Below the pieces are notes generated by a model. The model had not been told where the DNA came from. It did not search any database and saw nothing but the letters and a program-made list of their open reading frames with translations. Shown piece after piece: positions 35,401 through 62,889 of a stretch of DNA of 64,000 nt. The stretch comes from Ptychodera flava (Eukaryota; Hemichordata; Enteropneusta; Ptychoderidae). The first letter of the stretch is position 1; each line of letters starts with the position of its first letter. A program made the position numbers and the translations under genes. The stretch is from the NCBI RefSeq assembly GCF_041260155.1, contig NC_091931.1, forward strand, positions 47,005,433-47,069,432, written 5' to 3'.

Positions 35401-38400
35401 AAAGTAAAGTGTTTGAGCAAATCATGAGTATTTTTCGTGGAGCTTGTTCATGAAAATTACCAGAAGATTGAAATATTATGTGAATACCTTGGTGCCAACC
35501 AATCGTTTTGATGGTATTTTATGAAAAATAAACTGTTAACAGGAGATTACAATATGCTATCAGTGAAGTTGTTTGAAAGCTGTGAAAAAATTTCCTGACA
35601 TACTTTACATAGAGAATACAGAGAAGAATGAATCTAACTCTTAACATGCGTGCTCAGTTTGGAAATCTGATATCACTTAAGCATTAGAGGTAACATTTGC
35701 TCATGTTGCCTCGGATCTCAGTTTTCAGGGAAAATAGATTTTGTAGAGATGATAGGCCTTGTACCTCTACAGGGTGCAGCATTTGTCATGTCAACATATC
35801 CTGATTTTCACGAGGGGTTACAGTTAACAACTGTAAGGTCAATATGAAAGTAGGTCCAATATGCAATAAACATGCAATACAAAGTATCTTTTATATTTAT
35901 CATTTGATTTGATATTTCATTCATTAAATGTTGTAGTGTCACAATATCACAAGTTCAAAATAAGCTTGTGAAGGCCATATGTGAGTCAGATAGGTACTTG
36001 AAGAGTAAGTTGCTACAGTCTTGGAGGAGGCAGCAGTATACATGTAATGTTGTGAAGTTTTAATTTTTGTATGATGACCTAAGACTACACTACACAGAGT
36101 CTAAGACAGTAAGTCAGCAATCAATATTCTTTGTGAGTTTGTAATCTTTCTTTTACATTTCTACGGACCATTTAAGTCTTAAACAAAGATAATAATAAAC
36201 TTTATAACAATAATAATAATAGCACTTTTTAATTGTTTGGAAATTTGAGTGTCTCCCAGAAAATTATAGTTCACCAAAACAGGATTATATTGTACATTCT
36301 GGCCATCATAAGTTATACTAAGGCATCAATAGTATCGTCCAATATGAAATTTTAACATCCATTTCCTTTCCAACCATTGTCATCTCTGTGTCTGCAGTGT
36401 GAAAGTATGGAATTTAGACAGCCAGACATCGACCAATACTTACAGAATACACATTGATACAGTATGCTGTGTTACTTGGAGTAAAGCCAGCAATGATGTC
36501 TTCTTGTCCTGTTCACAGGTAATTCAATCAAAAATACCCACCAATACAATGTATTTATGTTGTCAAATGTTGATGATTAAAATAAATTGTATGGTCTTCA
36601 GGGATACTGTACTGATCAGATTTCTCATGTCTGTGAAGCTCTCCATACAGCTTACAAATCAATGAAATCTCCAATGAAATCTTCATGACAGGACAGGACA
36701 AAAATCAATTCTCTTTTCCATACTCTAGGCCATACCTGATATTGTAAATGATGGGTTTTCAAGAAAAAATAGCTGATAGCGTGAGACATTAATGAAAACT
36801 ATTATCTGTAAATTCTTACATTTTTTCAGTTTCCTTAGTAATGTGATCCAGTCTGGTAATTTTTTATTGTGTGTTTTGAGATGGCAATTGCTGTTTCCTT
36901 AGTGATGTTTTGTGAAAGAATTATTATTATTTTTTACAAACATCCATGTTTTTCAATTGTAGGATGGAAAATGTATACTATGGGATACAAGGAAAGCAAA
37001 ACCTGCCAGCTATGTTGTGAAAAATGACAGGTACATGTCAGCTGCACCTGTGTGTGCTGCTTGGCAACCAGATAGTCAAAATATTGCAGCCATCGGTAAG
37101 AACAGTTTATCTCAAAATCCTCAATAATTCTTTCTTTGTACACGCTTATTTTGGTACGTTAGTGTGTATCAGAAATTTATGAGCAACCGAATCAGAATAT
37201 CAAAGACAATGTGATAGTAGTTTAATACTTGTAATGTGTGAGTTCTCGATGCATTGGTCAGAATAAAGTGCTGTGTTACAACTGAGATGTACACTTTACC
37301 ATTGTTTTCACTTGCATTACATGGACAAAGTTCAATCAATTCCAATGAAAATAAATGCACCAGTGTAGAATACATCTGTATCGATGACTTGTTTATTTGA
37401 CCCTAGGAATGGAAACAGGACAGTTACTTGTCAAAGACATGAGACATCTTGGTGAAACTGTTACAGAAAAAATGGTGCATAACCGATCAGTTAGTAGACT
37501 TGCATTTTCTCCAAAATAGTAAGTATGCTTCAAATGTCTTGCCATGATTGAAGTACCTTTCTTCTGATGATTTTATGTCATTAACATCATGGTTGATAAA
37601 CTGTGACTACAGATGAATCAAGTTGATTATGTATCGTAGTCTTTGTGGTAAAATATCCCAAGTTATTGATACCATCAGTAATTCACTCTGTGATTCATGC
37701 CTCATTAAAGTAAAGACAATTCCAATCCTTACTCAATGTATCTTAGTATGTGGATATTGCAGGACACCTTTCATCAAATAAGAAATGGTATAGCTGCATT
37801 ATAGTGAAAATCTTGCCTTTCCATATGTTTATGTTCAATCTTTAAGCTGGTATCATGAATATGTGAAATAAGTTTTTGACTTTGTTAATAGGTCAAATGA
37901 ATTGACATTGGACAATTTATTCAGTAGCAGGGATCACTTTGGGGCGCGATAATGCCATATTTATGCTCAGAAATCAGAAAAATTGCATTCAGAAAAATCA
38001 TTGGGCAAAAAAGTCGCGCCGATAATGCAAATGGCGCGTACGTGATACATTTACGCGATCTAAATTCATCGATAATATTTAGCAGGTTTTCAGTACAGAA
38101 CCACTCATTGTGTCGACGTAGAGAGCGCTATACCTAGAACCTGTTGCAGAGTTACCTGTTTCAAACAGCGTTTGTGATTGGTTGCCAACAGGAAGTTTTG
38201 CGTTCATTGACAAATCATTGCAGTCGATACAGCAAGTGTTCATTGCTGATGTACAGCCTGTCGCTCAAAATGGCACTTTCGAAGGAATTCGTGTCCAGTA
38301 CCAGTGGTAGTGCGAAGAAAAAACGAAAATGCACTATTCTGGACTACTGTACTTCTGTTACTCCTGCACCAGAAAGTATGGATTCGATTGCCTCTGATTA

Positions 38401-40010
38401 CAACTACACTCAGTGTGACAGTTTTCGGAATTTCACCCAAAGCCGTTTCATAATGACAAGCAAGAGCTACGAAATCTTATTATCATACCTTTCGAAACTT
38501 TATTGTGTTTATCCTCAAACTGTTAACATGGCATTTAGGGGGGGTCAAAGTTGCCAAACTTGTTGACCCATGTTGAGTGTGTAGTAATCGGACTGATATC
38601 GCAGTAATCTAATCGGACGTCGTATTTGGAATATGATTATAGGGGCTAAATACTTATATTTTGAAACTTCGAACCCCGATTTTCAATTTTGATGTGTTTA
38701 GAAAACTATATGGAAATATTTCGTGATAATTAGTTACGTTTAATCCATGGACGACGCAACTATATTTTGACGTGTATAGCGCTTAGATATCGGACACGGG
38801 CTGTCGCTGTGTGTTGCGTTCGACACCTTATATCGTACGGTGTAGCTAACTTCGCCAAGTTTGTAGCCTGAAATAGCTTCTACCGAAAAAAACTATCCAG
38901 AACGGGACGGCAGTGTCACCTGACTTAATTTGACTTTTAAAACGCTATCAATACGGAGCGAAGTGAGTACAACGAACAGCATGTCATTAAATGACCGAAA
39001 AAACTGAGGTTGTCCGAAAACTGTCACACTGAGTGTATTGTTATGCAAATTAACCCAATATGCAGAAAATCACAGACATGTCACAGACTTTGAAATTCTC
39101 CCACTGTTTTTTTTTCATATGGGATTTTATCTCATGCAGTTCTTGAGCCAGGGTAATCCCTGCAGTAGATGCAATAAAGAGTAAGATTACAACCTATTGT
39201 GATTCTTTGTATCTTTTCTTTCATTGCTAGTTCTCATTGGTTGATATCTGTATCATTTCTTTCATTGCCAGTTCTCATTGGTTGATATCTGTATCTTTTC
39301 TTTCATTGCTAGTTCTCATTGGTTGATATCTGTATCATTTCTTTCATTGACAGTTCTCATTGGTTGGCGTCTGTATCAGATGATTGTACAGTTGCATTAA
39401 CAGACATCACACAGGCTGCAAAAACTATGTAAGTATATCTATCACATGGCTCTTTATTTCATGGTCAGTAATAACAATTCTGATGCTATGAGTTTTGGTT
39501 ACTGATATTTGCGTTACTGTACTTGCAGTGTTGGTGCTGTGTGACTGCTGGTGGCGCTGTACTTGCAATGGTTGTGAAATGATATTGAGAGCTTCAGCTA
39601 GCTCTTTGAGAGTGAAATGTGTAAGATTGTGAAAAAGTGTTGAAATGATATGTGATGAAAATTAAGAAGGCCATCAGTAAATGGAAAGTCGGGTTTTATA
39701 CAGAAGATATTAACCAACATCCATGTTTATTACTTGAATTTTTCTTTTTCTCTCTAACAGTTATCGTAGCAGGGTTCACAAAGATTTTGTGCGTGGTTTA
39801 TCATGGAGTCCATTAGACAACACTCTTCTAACATGTGGATGGGACAGCAAAGTTCATCAGCATAGCTTTATGCCAGAGACCTTAGCAACAGACGGACTAG
39901 TGTCACCCATGGCAATGGATACCAATGGAGAGATGATGGAACTTTACAGCAACAAACTTAAGAATATTGGATCACCAACACGTTATTCTGGCAGAACTAT
40001 ACAGGCCTAG
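32436..40010 (+). CDS. WDR77: WD-repeat protein MEP50, partner of arginine methyltransferase PRMT5
   Basis: Exons: 32436-32493, 33720-33905, 34292-34433, 36398-36518, 36963-37095, 37407-37518, 39354-39428, 39761-40010. Phases join into 358 residues; human MEP50 has 342. Diagnostic stretches: [20 protein letters not shown] near the N terminus, [85 protein letters not shown] and [20 protein letters not shown]. Seven-bladed propeller repeats are therefore present from exon 2 onward. In known animals it binds PRMT5 and presents histone and Sm-protein substrates. The C-terminal tail after the last blade differs from human. Candidate poly(A) signals are ATTAAA at 40125 and AATAAA at 42207. Intron 6 holds a DNA transposon, and the exon 7 acceptor is repeated four times. 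Confidence 0.95.
32750..33029. mobile_element. Small foldback element with CCACGGTCCC ends
   Basis: The left end is a perfect 38-bp palindrome (32750-32787) starting CCACGGTCCCTCCACAAAA. The right end (33002-33029) is a smaller hairpin with the same words, ending GGGACCGTGG. The 280-bp unit is thus bounded by inverted CCACGGTCCC, with a hairpin at each end. No target duplication is clear. It lies in intron 1 of WDR77. Confidence 0.6.
34434..36397. other. WDR77 intron 3, no repeat recognised
   Basis: This intron of nearly 2 kb contains no element boundary, exon or RNA gene that I can support. Confidence 0.4.
37927..39162. mobile_element. hAT-like DNA transposon remnant with CAGTAG target duplication
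   Basis: The ends are inverted CAGGGATCAC (37927) and GTAATCCCTG (39162), with one mismatch in ten. CAGTAG lies directly outside both ends (37921-37926, 39163-39168). The interior is richer in G and C than the host intron. An open frame there (38270-38563) begins [20 protein letters not shown] and continues CTILDYC, a basic patch followed by a motif of the kind seen near the N terminus of hAT/ZBED proteins. The CAG-type end fits hAT, but a 6-bp duplication instead of 8 bp leaves the superfamily uncertain. It lies in intron 6 of WDR77. Confidence 0.65.
39216..39378 (+). repeat. 41-bp tandem repeat duplicating the WDR77 exon 7 acceptor
   Basis: The start of exon 7 (TTCTCATTGGTTG) with its upstream TTTCATTG-AG acceptor occurs four times: at 39231, 39272, 39313 and 39354. 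Each has a usable AG. Only the last (39354) keeps the conserved frame [11 protein letters not shown]. Inclusion of the upstream units meets a stop (the +123 choice) or shifts the frame (+41, +82). Confidence 0.85.
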
Positions 40011-40189
40011 TCAGGTCATTGTGACTGTACTGATTAGGTATTTGGCAGAATCTGAACATCCCCATAAAACATAATATTGACATTCTGAAAACTTGCATCA
40101 TGTCAAAGCATATACTAATATCATATTAAATGCTGTAATAAGTAATTCCTTTTAGATATTCCAAGAAGTACAAGGCATGACTTTCAGAA

Positions 40190-40935
40190 AGACCACACTT
40201 TAGAGACATTGTCCCTTGGCAATTAGATATTGTCCCTCAGTTCACGTCTTTAGCAATGAGACATTGTCCCTCAGTTCACATCTTTAGCTATGAGACATTG
40301 TCTCTCAGTTCAGGGCTTTTGCAATTAGACATTGTCCCTCAGTTCATGTCTTTAGCAATGAGACATTGTCCCTCAGTTCACATCTTTAGCTATGAGACAT
40401 TGTCTCTCAGTTCAGGGCTTTTGCAATGAGACATTGTCCCTTAGTTCACATCTTTAGCTATGAGACATTGTCCCTCAGTTCAGGGCTTTTGCAATTAGAC
40501 ATTGTCCCTCAGTTCATGTCTTTAGCAATGAGACATTGTCCCTCAGTTCACATCTTTAGCAATGAGACATTGTCCCTCAGTTCACATCTTTAGCAATGAG
40601 ACATTGTCCCTCAGTTCCTGTCTTCAGCAATGAGACATTGTCCCTCAGTTCACGTCTTTAGCTATGAGACATTGTCCCTCAGTTCAGGGCTTTTGCAATT
40701 AGACATTGTCCCTCAGTTCAGGGCCTTGGCAATTAGACATTGTCCCTCAGTTCAGGGCTTTGGCAATTAGACATTGTCCCTCAGTTCAGGGCCTTGGCAA
40801 TTAGACATTGTCCCTCAGTTCAGGGCCTTTGCAATTAGACATTGTCCCTCAGTTCAGGGCCTTGGCAATTAGACATTGTCCCTCAGTTCAGGGCCTTTGC
40901 AAATAGACATTGTCCCTCAGTTCAGGTCTTTAGCA
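40190..40935 (+). repeat. 34-bp minisatellite in the WDR77 3' flank
   Basis: About 22 units of 34 bp, each with GACATTGTCCCTCAGTTCA followed by one of two variable halves (GGGCYTTKGCAATTA or a TCTTTAGCWATGA type). Variants alternate in the first half and become uniform in the second half. It begins about 180 bp after the WDR77 stop, so it may be transcribed as 3' UTR. Confidence 0.85.
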
Positions 40936-40939
40936 GGTA

Positions 40940-43900
40940 GACACCAAATCCAGGGTAATTTGTGTAACTCTACATGGAAAAATCAAATCCAGGGTAATTT
41001 GCCGAACTGTAGGTTGATAATCTAATCCAGGGAAATAAGCCTAACTCCTCGTGCTATGACATTTTTTATTCAAGTAACTTGCATTGATTACATCCTTGCC
41101 CATTGTACACACCACCCATCACTAATACTGTCCATGAACAGATCAAGTCAAAAACCTAATTAAAAGAGATATACTGAGATCCTCACATTTCATTGCCCTC
41201 CAGTCTATTTGTCGTTTTATGTCTAAGTCGTTTGTGTTGAATTATGTATGTTTGTTGTAGCAGTGATACTAGCACTTTCTGAGTGCAAGGATTTGTTGCT
41301 TGTAACATGTGTACCAATGACAACTGTTGTTACATGACCTTCCAATCAAGCATTATATGTTTGCATATCCACATTGTAACCATATTTATATATCTATCTC
41401 CATAGCAACACAGTGTGGTCATATTTTGTACATCATTTATATTGTTGATAGTAAGTGCTGCTAAGTGTATTTTCTTCTTTCACTTCATGTACAAGTTGTA
41501 ATTGCATCAAAATTGTGATGTTTTCAGTTTTTTATCAGGGTTTTAGTTTCAAAAAATGAGAAGAGTCTCATGTTGAAATGTCAAGAGGTAGGAAGGTTTT
41601 GGCAAGTCCTTGCTATGTAATTCAGCAATCAAACTTCTAGATGTCTGACAATCATTTCTGTTTTCAAACTTTGGTTTAATATCAGAGAAACATTGCTATT
41701 TTCACGGTGGAACCGTCAGGGTTAAAAGTTAGCCATTGATAGAGCGCCCTCTAGTGGCTGGATTGGTGCTAGTTAGAAATGAAAATTCATACCTTGATTT
41801 TACTGTGAATGCATCAAACGATCATAAGCAGAACATGTTTGTAACACTTTCTGTTACTGTGACAGCTACAGTCTGTTTTCAGCTGAATAAGAGATCTCTT
41901 CATTTTCAGCTGTGCTTGATAATCTGAAATATTGTCACTGGTTGTGAACAGAAGTGACAGACAGAAATTCATAATTGGTGCAACAAAGAAACAAACAAAC
42001 AAACAAAACATGTACTGTTCCATTAATTCTGATTCTTGAAAATGAGTCCAGATGTTAGCATGGAAACGCGAAATTGATAGTTTGAAATGAACAAATAGTA
42101 GAAATATATCCCAAAGAATTATAGAGAAGGAATTGCATTTAAATGCATGGTTTACATAAATTGTTGTTATATACCTGTGGAAATTGTACGTAGTCCAAGG
42201 TGCTAAAATAAACATGTATTTTTTGTACACGTTTTGTTCAATTTTAAAACTCAATTTAACCAAACTGAATACTTGAGTCTAATGTTATGTTGCATTAAGA
42301 ATTAGTTGCCAGTTGTGAGGTTATTATGGTATTTAATATTTACCAAATCCTTATTCATACTTATGAAGCACACTCTATCACAAATAATGTTACTATAATT
42401 GTTTAACTTAAATTTCAAATTTTTCTGATAGACATTTCTTGTTGTGTACATGTTATTGATAGAACATTATATTCAATAACTACTTGTGTAATTTTGTTTA
42501 TTTGTGAGAATATTTAGGATTTTCAGCCATGTTATCCATCCATGCCTAAGTCAGAGTTAAGTCTACAGATGTCATAGTAAGTTACTACAGATAAGTATTT
42601 CCATATTTAAAAATGTATGTAACAGGAACATGCATAGAAGCAAATATTTCATTTCAAAGTATTGGTTCAGACATTGTATTGTCATACTTTGTTTTGTCAC
42701 ACTCAGTTGAAGTCAGTTCCATTGAACATATATAAAAGAATATGATTTTAAAAGGGGTTTGAAACTGATGCTATATTTCCATTTCCATTTGTCGGTGTCA
42801 AGTGAAATTAGGTCGTTAGTTGCTGAAATTCCATATGTATTTGGGATATTGTCTAAACAACGGGTCATTGTTATGTGTGAATAAATGGCAATTGCATTCA
42901 CTTCTGCCATGATCCAAATCATGGCTACTCTACTCCACAGTGACTTTTTTCAAATCAAACTCTGATGTTAATGCTGTAAACTTTAACCATGAATAAGACG
43001 TATATACTCATAAATGCTTATTCCATCCAAAAGACTTCCACTAGGGAAATCTCTTGAAGCAGCTAGCAGAATATTGTCCAAGTTATGAATTTTATTGAAG
43101 GATAGGGCATGTAGCCAAACACAGTCATTCAGAGGAATACAGTATGTACATGTACTGTGTTGTTTATGTGTCTCAATAGCAAGCACACTTGACGTAATTT
43201 CTTTCTGTCATGTTACACACCGAGTAAAATAAATAACTGTGATACTCAATAAGTTCTGTGTTGTTTCATTTCCTCTCACCACATTCTTTGCTTGAATGTT
43301 AAATTAATATGCCTTATTGGCCTGTGGGCCTACAACTTGAAGGAAGTCTGGCAGTAGATCTAGCAAAGGATGAAGTTGTGCTGATCTCTCTTTGAAAAAT
43401 GTGTCTTTGGAAATGTGGTTTCTGATTTTTATGATGTTTGAAAATAACAAAAGTCTGATTCTAATTGTTCAAGTTGAATTAAATACAAGGACAATGAATG
43501 CATTTCATTTGTGCCTTTATTTCACTTATACATTTAGTACCACATTTACACAGTAACCTGTATTTTGAAGGAACAAACTCATTCCAATAACAGCTACATT
43601 GAACACTTACAATGCATGCTGGGAAAAAACCCAACCTCAAAGGATGGGAGTGACTACAGAAATGGCAAGTCATCTTTCTGTTTTTTTTTAAAGTTGATCA
43701 CCAATTACTATAGAAATTCTTCCAAGAGTCAAAAAGATGACAACTTTTTAAATAACTGTAAAGATAGTTGCTAATAACCAGGACTTTTACATGTTAAGTA
43801 TGACAACTGACATATTCTATGAGTTGAAAGCCAAATGTTGGTCATATGATTAAGTGTCTAAACCCAAAAATGTCTGTTTTACTATCTCTATGAATGTCAT

Positions 43901-46147
43901 TTTCTATAAAATCGATTCCTGTAGTAATCAAGAAGGTATGTTTTCACTTTAAACAGCAGACAATGAATAATTCAGTTTTGACAAATGTAAATATTTTTTT
44001 TTTGAGAAAATTGCACGGTTCTTGGCCAACAAAATTTAGTGTTTTCATCACAGAATGTGTAATTATGGAAATAAATTTGTGTGAATCTCAGTGTATACTT
44101 ACTGGAAATAATTTGAGTCATTCTATTGTTCACATTGCCATAACCTAGATTTGTACTGTTTATCCGCTAGAAACATTCTCTGTCAATGCATTCAAGATGA
44201 ATGCTAGTAGTATAAATCAGAAAACTTAATGACTTTCTGGTTTTGAAGAATTTCAATAACGCACACAAACTTTTACAAGGCATTTCTACTGATCTTCAAC
44301 TGCATGAAGAATAAAAGCTTCAACAATTTAAAACATAACTGGTTTGTTAATATTATGACATATATAGCTATTTGGCATGGAACTTTTGTGATTCATATCT
44401 GGATATAAGAGTACACCGTTATTTTGCAATTTAAAAATCCGCCACAGTATAAGACAGCAACAAAACAAATATGTCAGTGTTTTGTAAGTCCCTGACCTTG
44501 GACTAGTTGTGGAACAACAATAAAAGACTAGATGTGGATCAATAAAAGTGATCTTGACTGGTATTAGTTGGCTTTCCAAACTTACAAAACAGGAAATACA
44601 AGATAAAAAGATCATAAATCATAAAAAATATTTTAATGGAAATATTCAACATGGATATATAAAACAAAAATTTGCCTTTGAAAGCTGCAACCCCCTTTTT
44701 TTCAAATGGTAGAGTCTGGCTGTATATGTTTGTCTTGGATAGCTGTGCAGGTGACTGAAACTGCATGTTTCATTTTGCCAGATGGAATTGAAATTTTGAA
44801 GTTTCCATGACAATTAAAGGTGATTTTGTCAGCAAAATCATAGTGCATGCCTAGTTGATCAAACTGTTAGACTGTAAGATAAACAGTACTTGAAACAGTG
44901 ACACAAAGTCAACACAGAATGAAAAGTTTAAAATCACCAAATTTTTACCCAGTCAGAACCACTTTTTAAGTAGTACTTGCCAATTAATTGCACCAAAGTG
45001 AGCTTACAAATTTATTAGTAAAGTTGTAAGGGACAAACACAGACTTTATATTATGGTATTATATGCAAGTATTTGACAAATAATGATGTCATCTCATATG
45101 ATAATTGTCTTGTTATCTTCCTCTGAAGCTTCATCAGGGTTTGGTGTGGTGGACTCCTATCATTCATTAGAACTCTGGACATCTTTGCAGATGCTTCCTA
45201 ATTATATGTGATCTTACACAGAGTTTGAAAGAAGAATGTGAGTTACGCTGATCACAGCATCTTCTGAATATTTTATTCATGAATTAGATGACAAGTTTGC
45301 TTCATAGCTCTCTTTAGTTCAGTGTTTTCAGCCTGGATCAATGAATTCATTACAAGCTGGCAGCTGCTAGGAATACCACAACACAAGTCTCTTTTATGTA
45401 TCTTTCTTTTTTGGGAGGGTTTCAGATATTTTGACATTTTCAGCAATGAGAGCAGTCAACATTACTAGAGGCCCCATTGTTTTATGATAGGACGAGTGCA
45501 GAAGTAAATATACATGAATTATAATTTCTACAACCACAATTAATGTAAATATGAAGTGTTGGAACCTAGGCACAAAGAAAATATATTAGCGCTACACTTG
45601 ATAGTGCAGCTTGTATTTAAAACAATAAAATAATACATAAATAATACGTGATTGTTAGTTTGGGCTTTGTTGCAACCATTTCATGCACAGCCTAAAGCTT
45701 GCCTCCAAAAGATTTGCTTTAAATCAACTAACTTTTGACATAAAATTACTAATGACAAATTATACAGTATAAACAATATAATGCAACATTTTTCGTTTGG
45801 ATGTTGTCCTCGGCTATGGATTTGAATAACTTTCGGTAGCAACAAATGTTTCATGGTAATTCTATCTTTCCAATTTATAGAACAGATATAACATTCTTTG
45901 TATGGTCATTCACAAAAATGTCAAAACCTCGGTAATATTAGATCAATCTGATTTGGTATTATTGTTGCAATCTGTGCCAGATCTGCATAACGACAAACTC
46001 CCCAACTTTACACAATAATTTCATTTCACAACTCAATATCTACACCACAATATTAACAACTTTTGGAGAAAAAAATCATAAAAAGCACCAGCAACAATTG
46101 CAAAAAGTTTAAATTATAAAATAGTGCAGTCAGTTTGAAGCTAAGAA
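40940..46147. other. Convergent intergenic stretch between WDR77 and the JIP gene
   Basis: About 5 kb without a supported gene, and no element with clear ends. The frames of 60-149 codons here are AT-driven and lack domain content. Parts may be long 3' UTRs of the two convergent genes. Confidence 0.45.
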
Positions 46148-46153
46148 TTTATT
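46148..46153 (-). terminator. Candidate poly(A) signal of the JIP gene
   Basis: TTTATT reads AATAAA on the minus strand, about 320 bp past the JIP stop codon. Other matches lie farther on, so this is only the nearest one that I noticed. Confidence 0.35.
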
Positions 46154-46469
46154 AACATACACATGTACAAGAATGATATCTTGGGACACCAAACTGAATA
46201 TTTGTCTAAAAGTTCTAAATACAACATCTTCTGTTTGCAGACTTGTCACTTTTCTCAAAGAATACATTTCTTATGTCTGTGGATACCATGGTAACCTCTA
46301 ATCACATCATTCAAAGATTGTTTTTCTTGTTAACAAAATCAAACAGTTTGTAAAATGACTGAGGTAATTCGCATCCTCCAGACAACTTAAATGCCCTGTA
46401 AGCATTGATACTTGAAGACAGGAATTCGTCTTCCGGTGGCAGACTTGAAGTGAGTCAAAATGACCATTT

Positions 46470-62847
<16,378 letters not shown>

Positions 62848-62889
62848 CTGTCACCAACAGAAATCAAATCAAATTCATTCAATACTGTT

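Noticed and set aside
41814-42263. Minus-strand open frame of 149 codons in the convergent intergenic region
   Set aside because: Phenylalanine/isoleucine-rich composition typical of AT-rich non-coding DNA, with no splice partners or domain.
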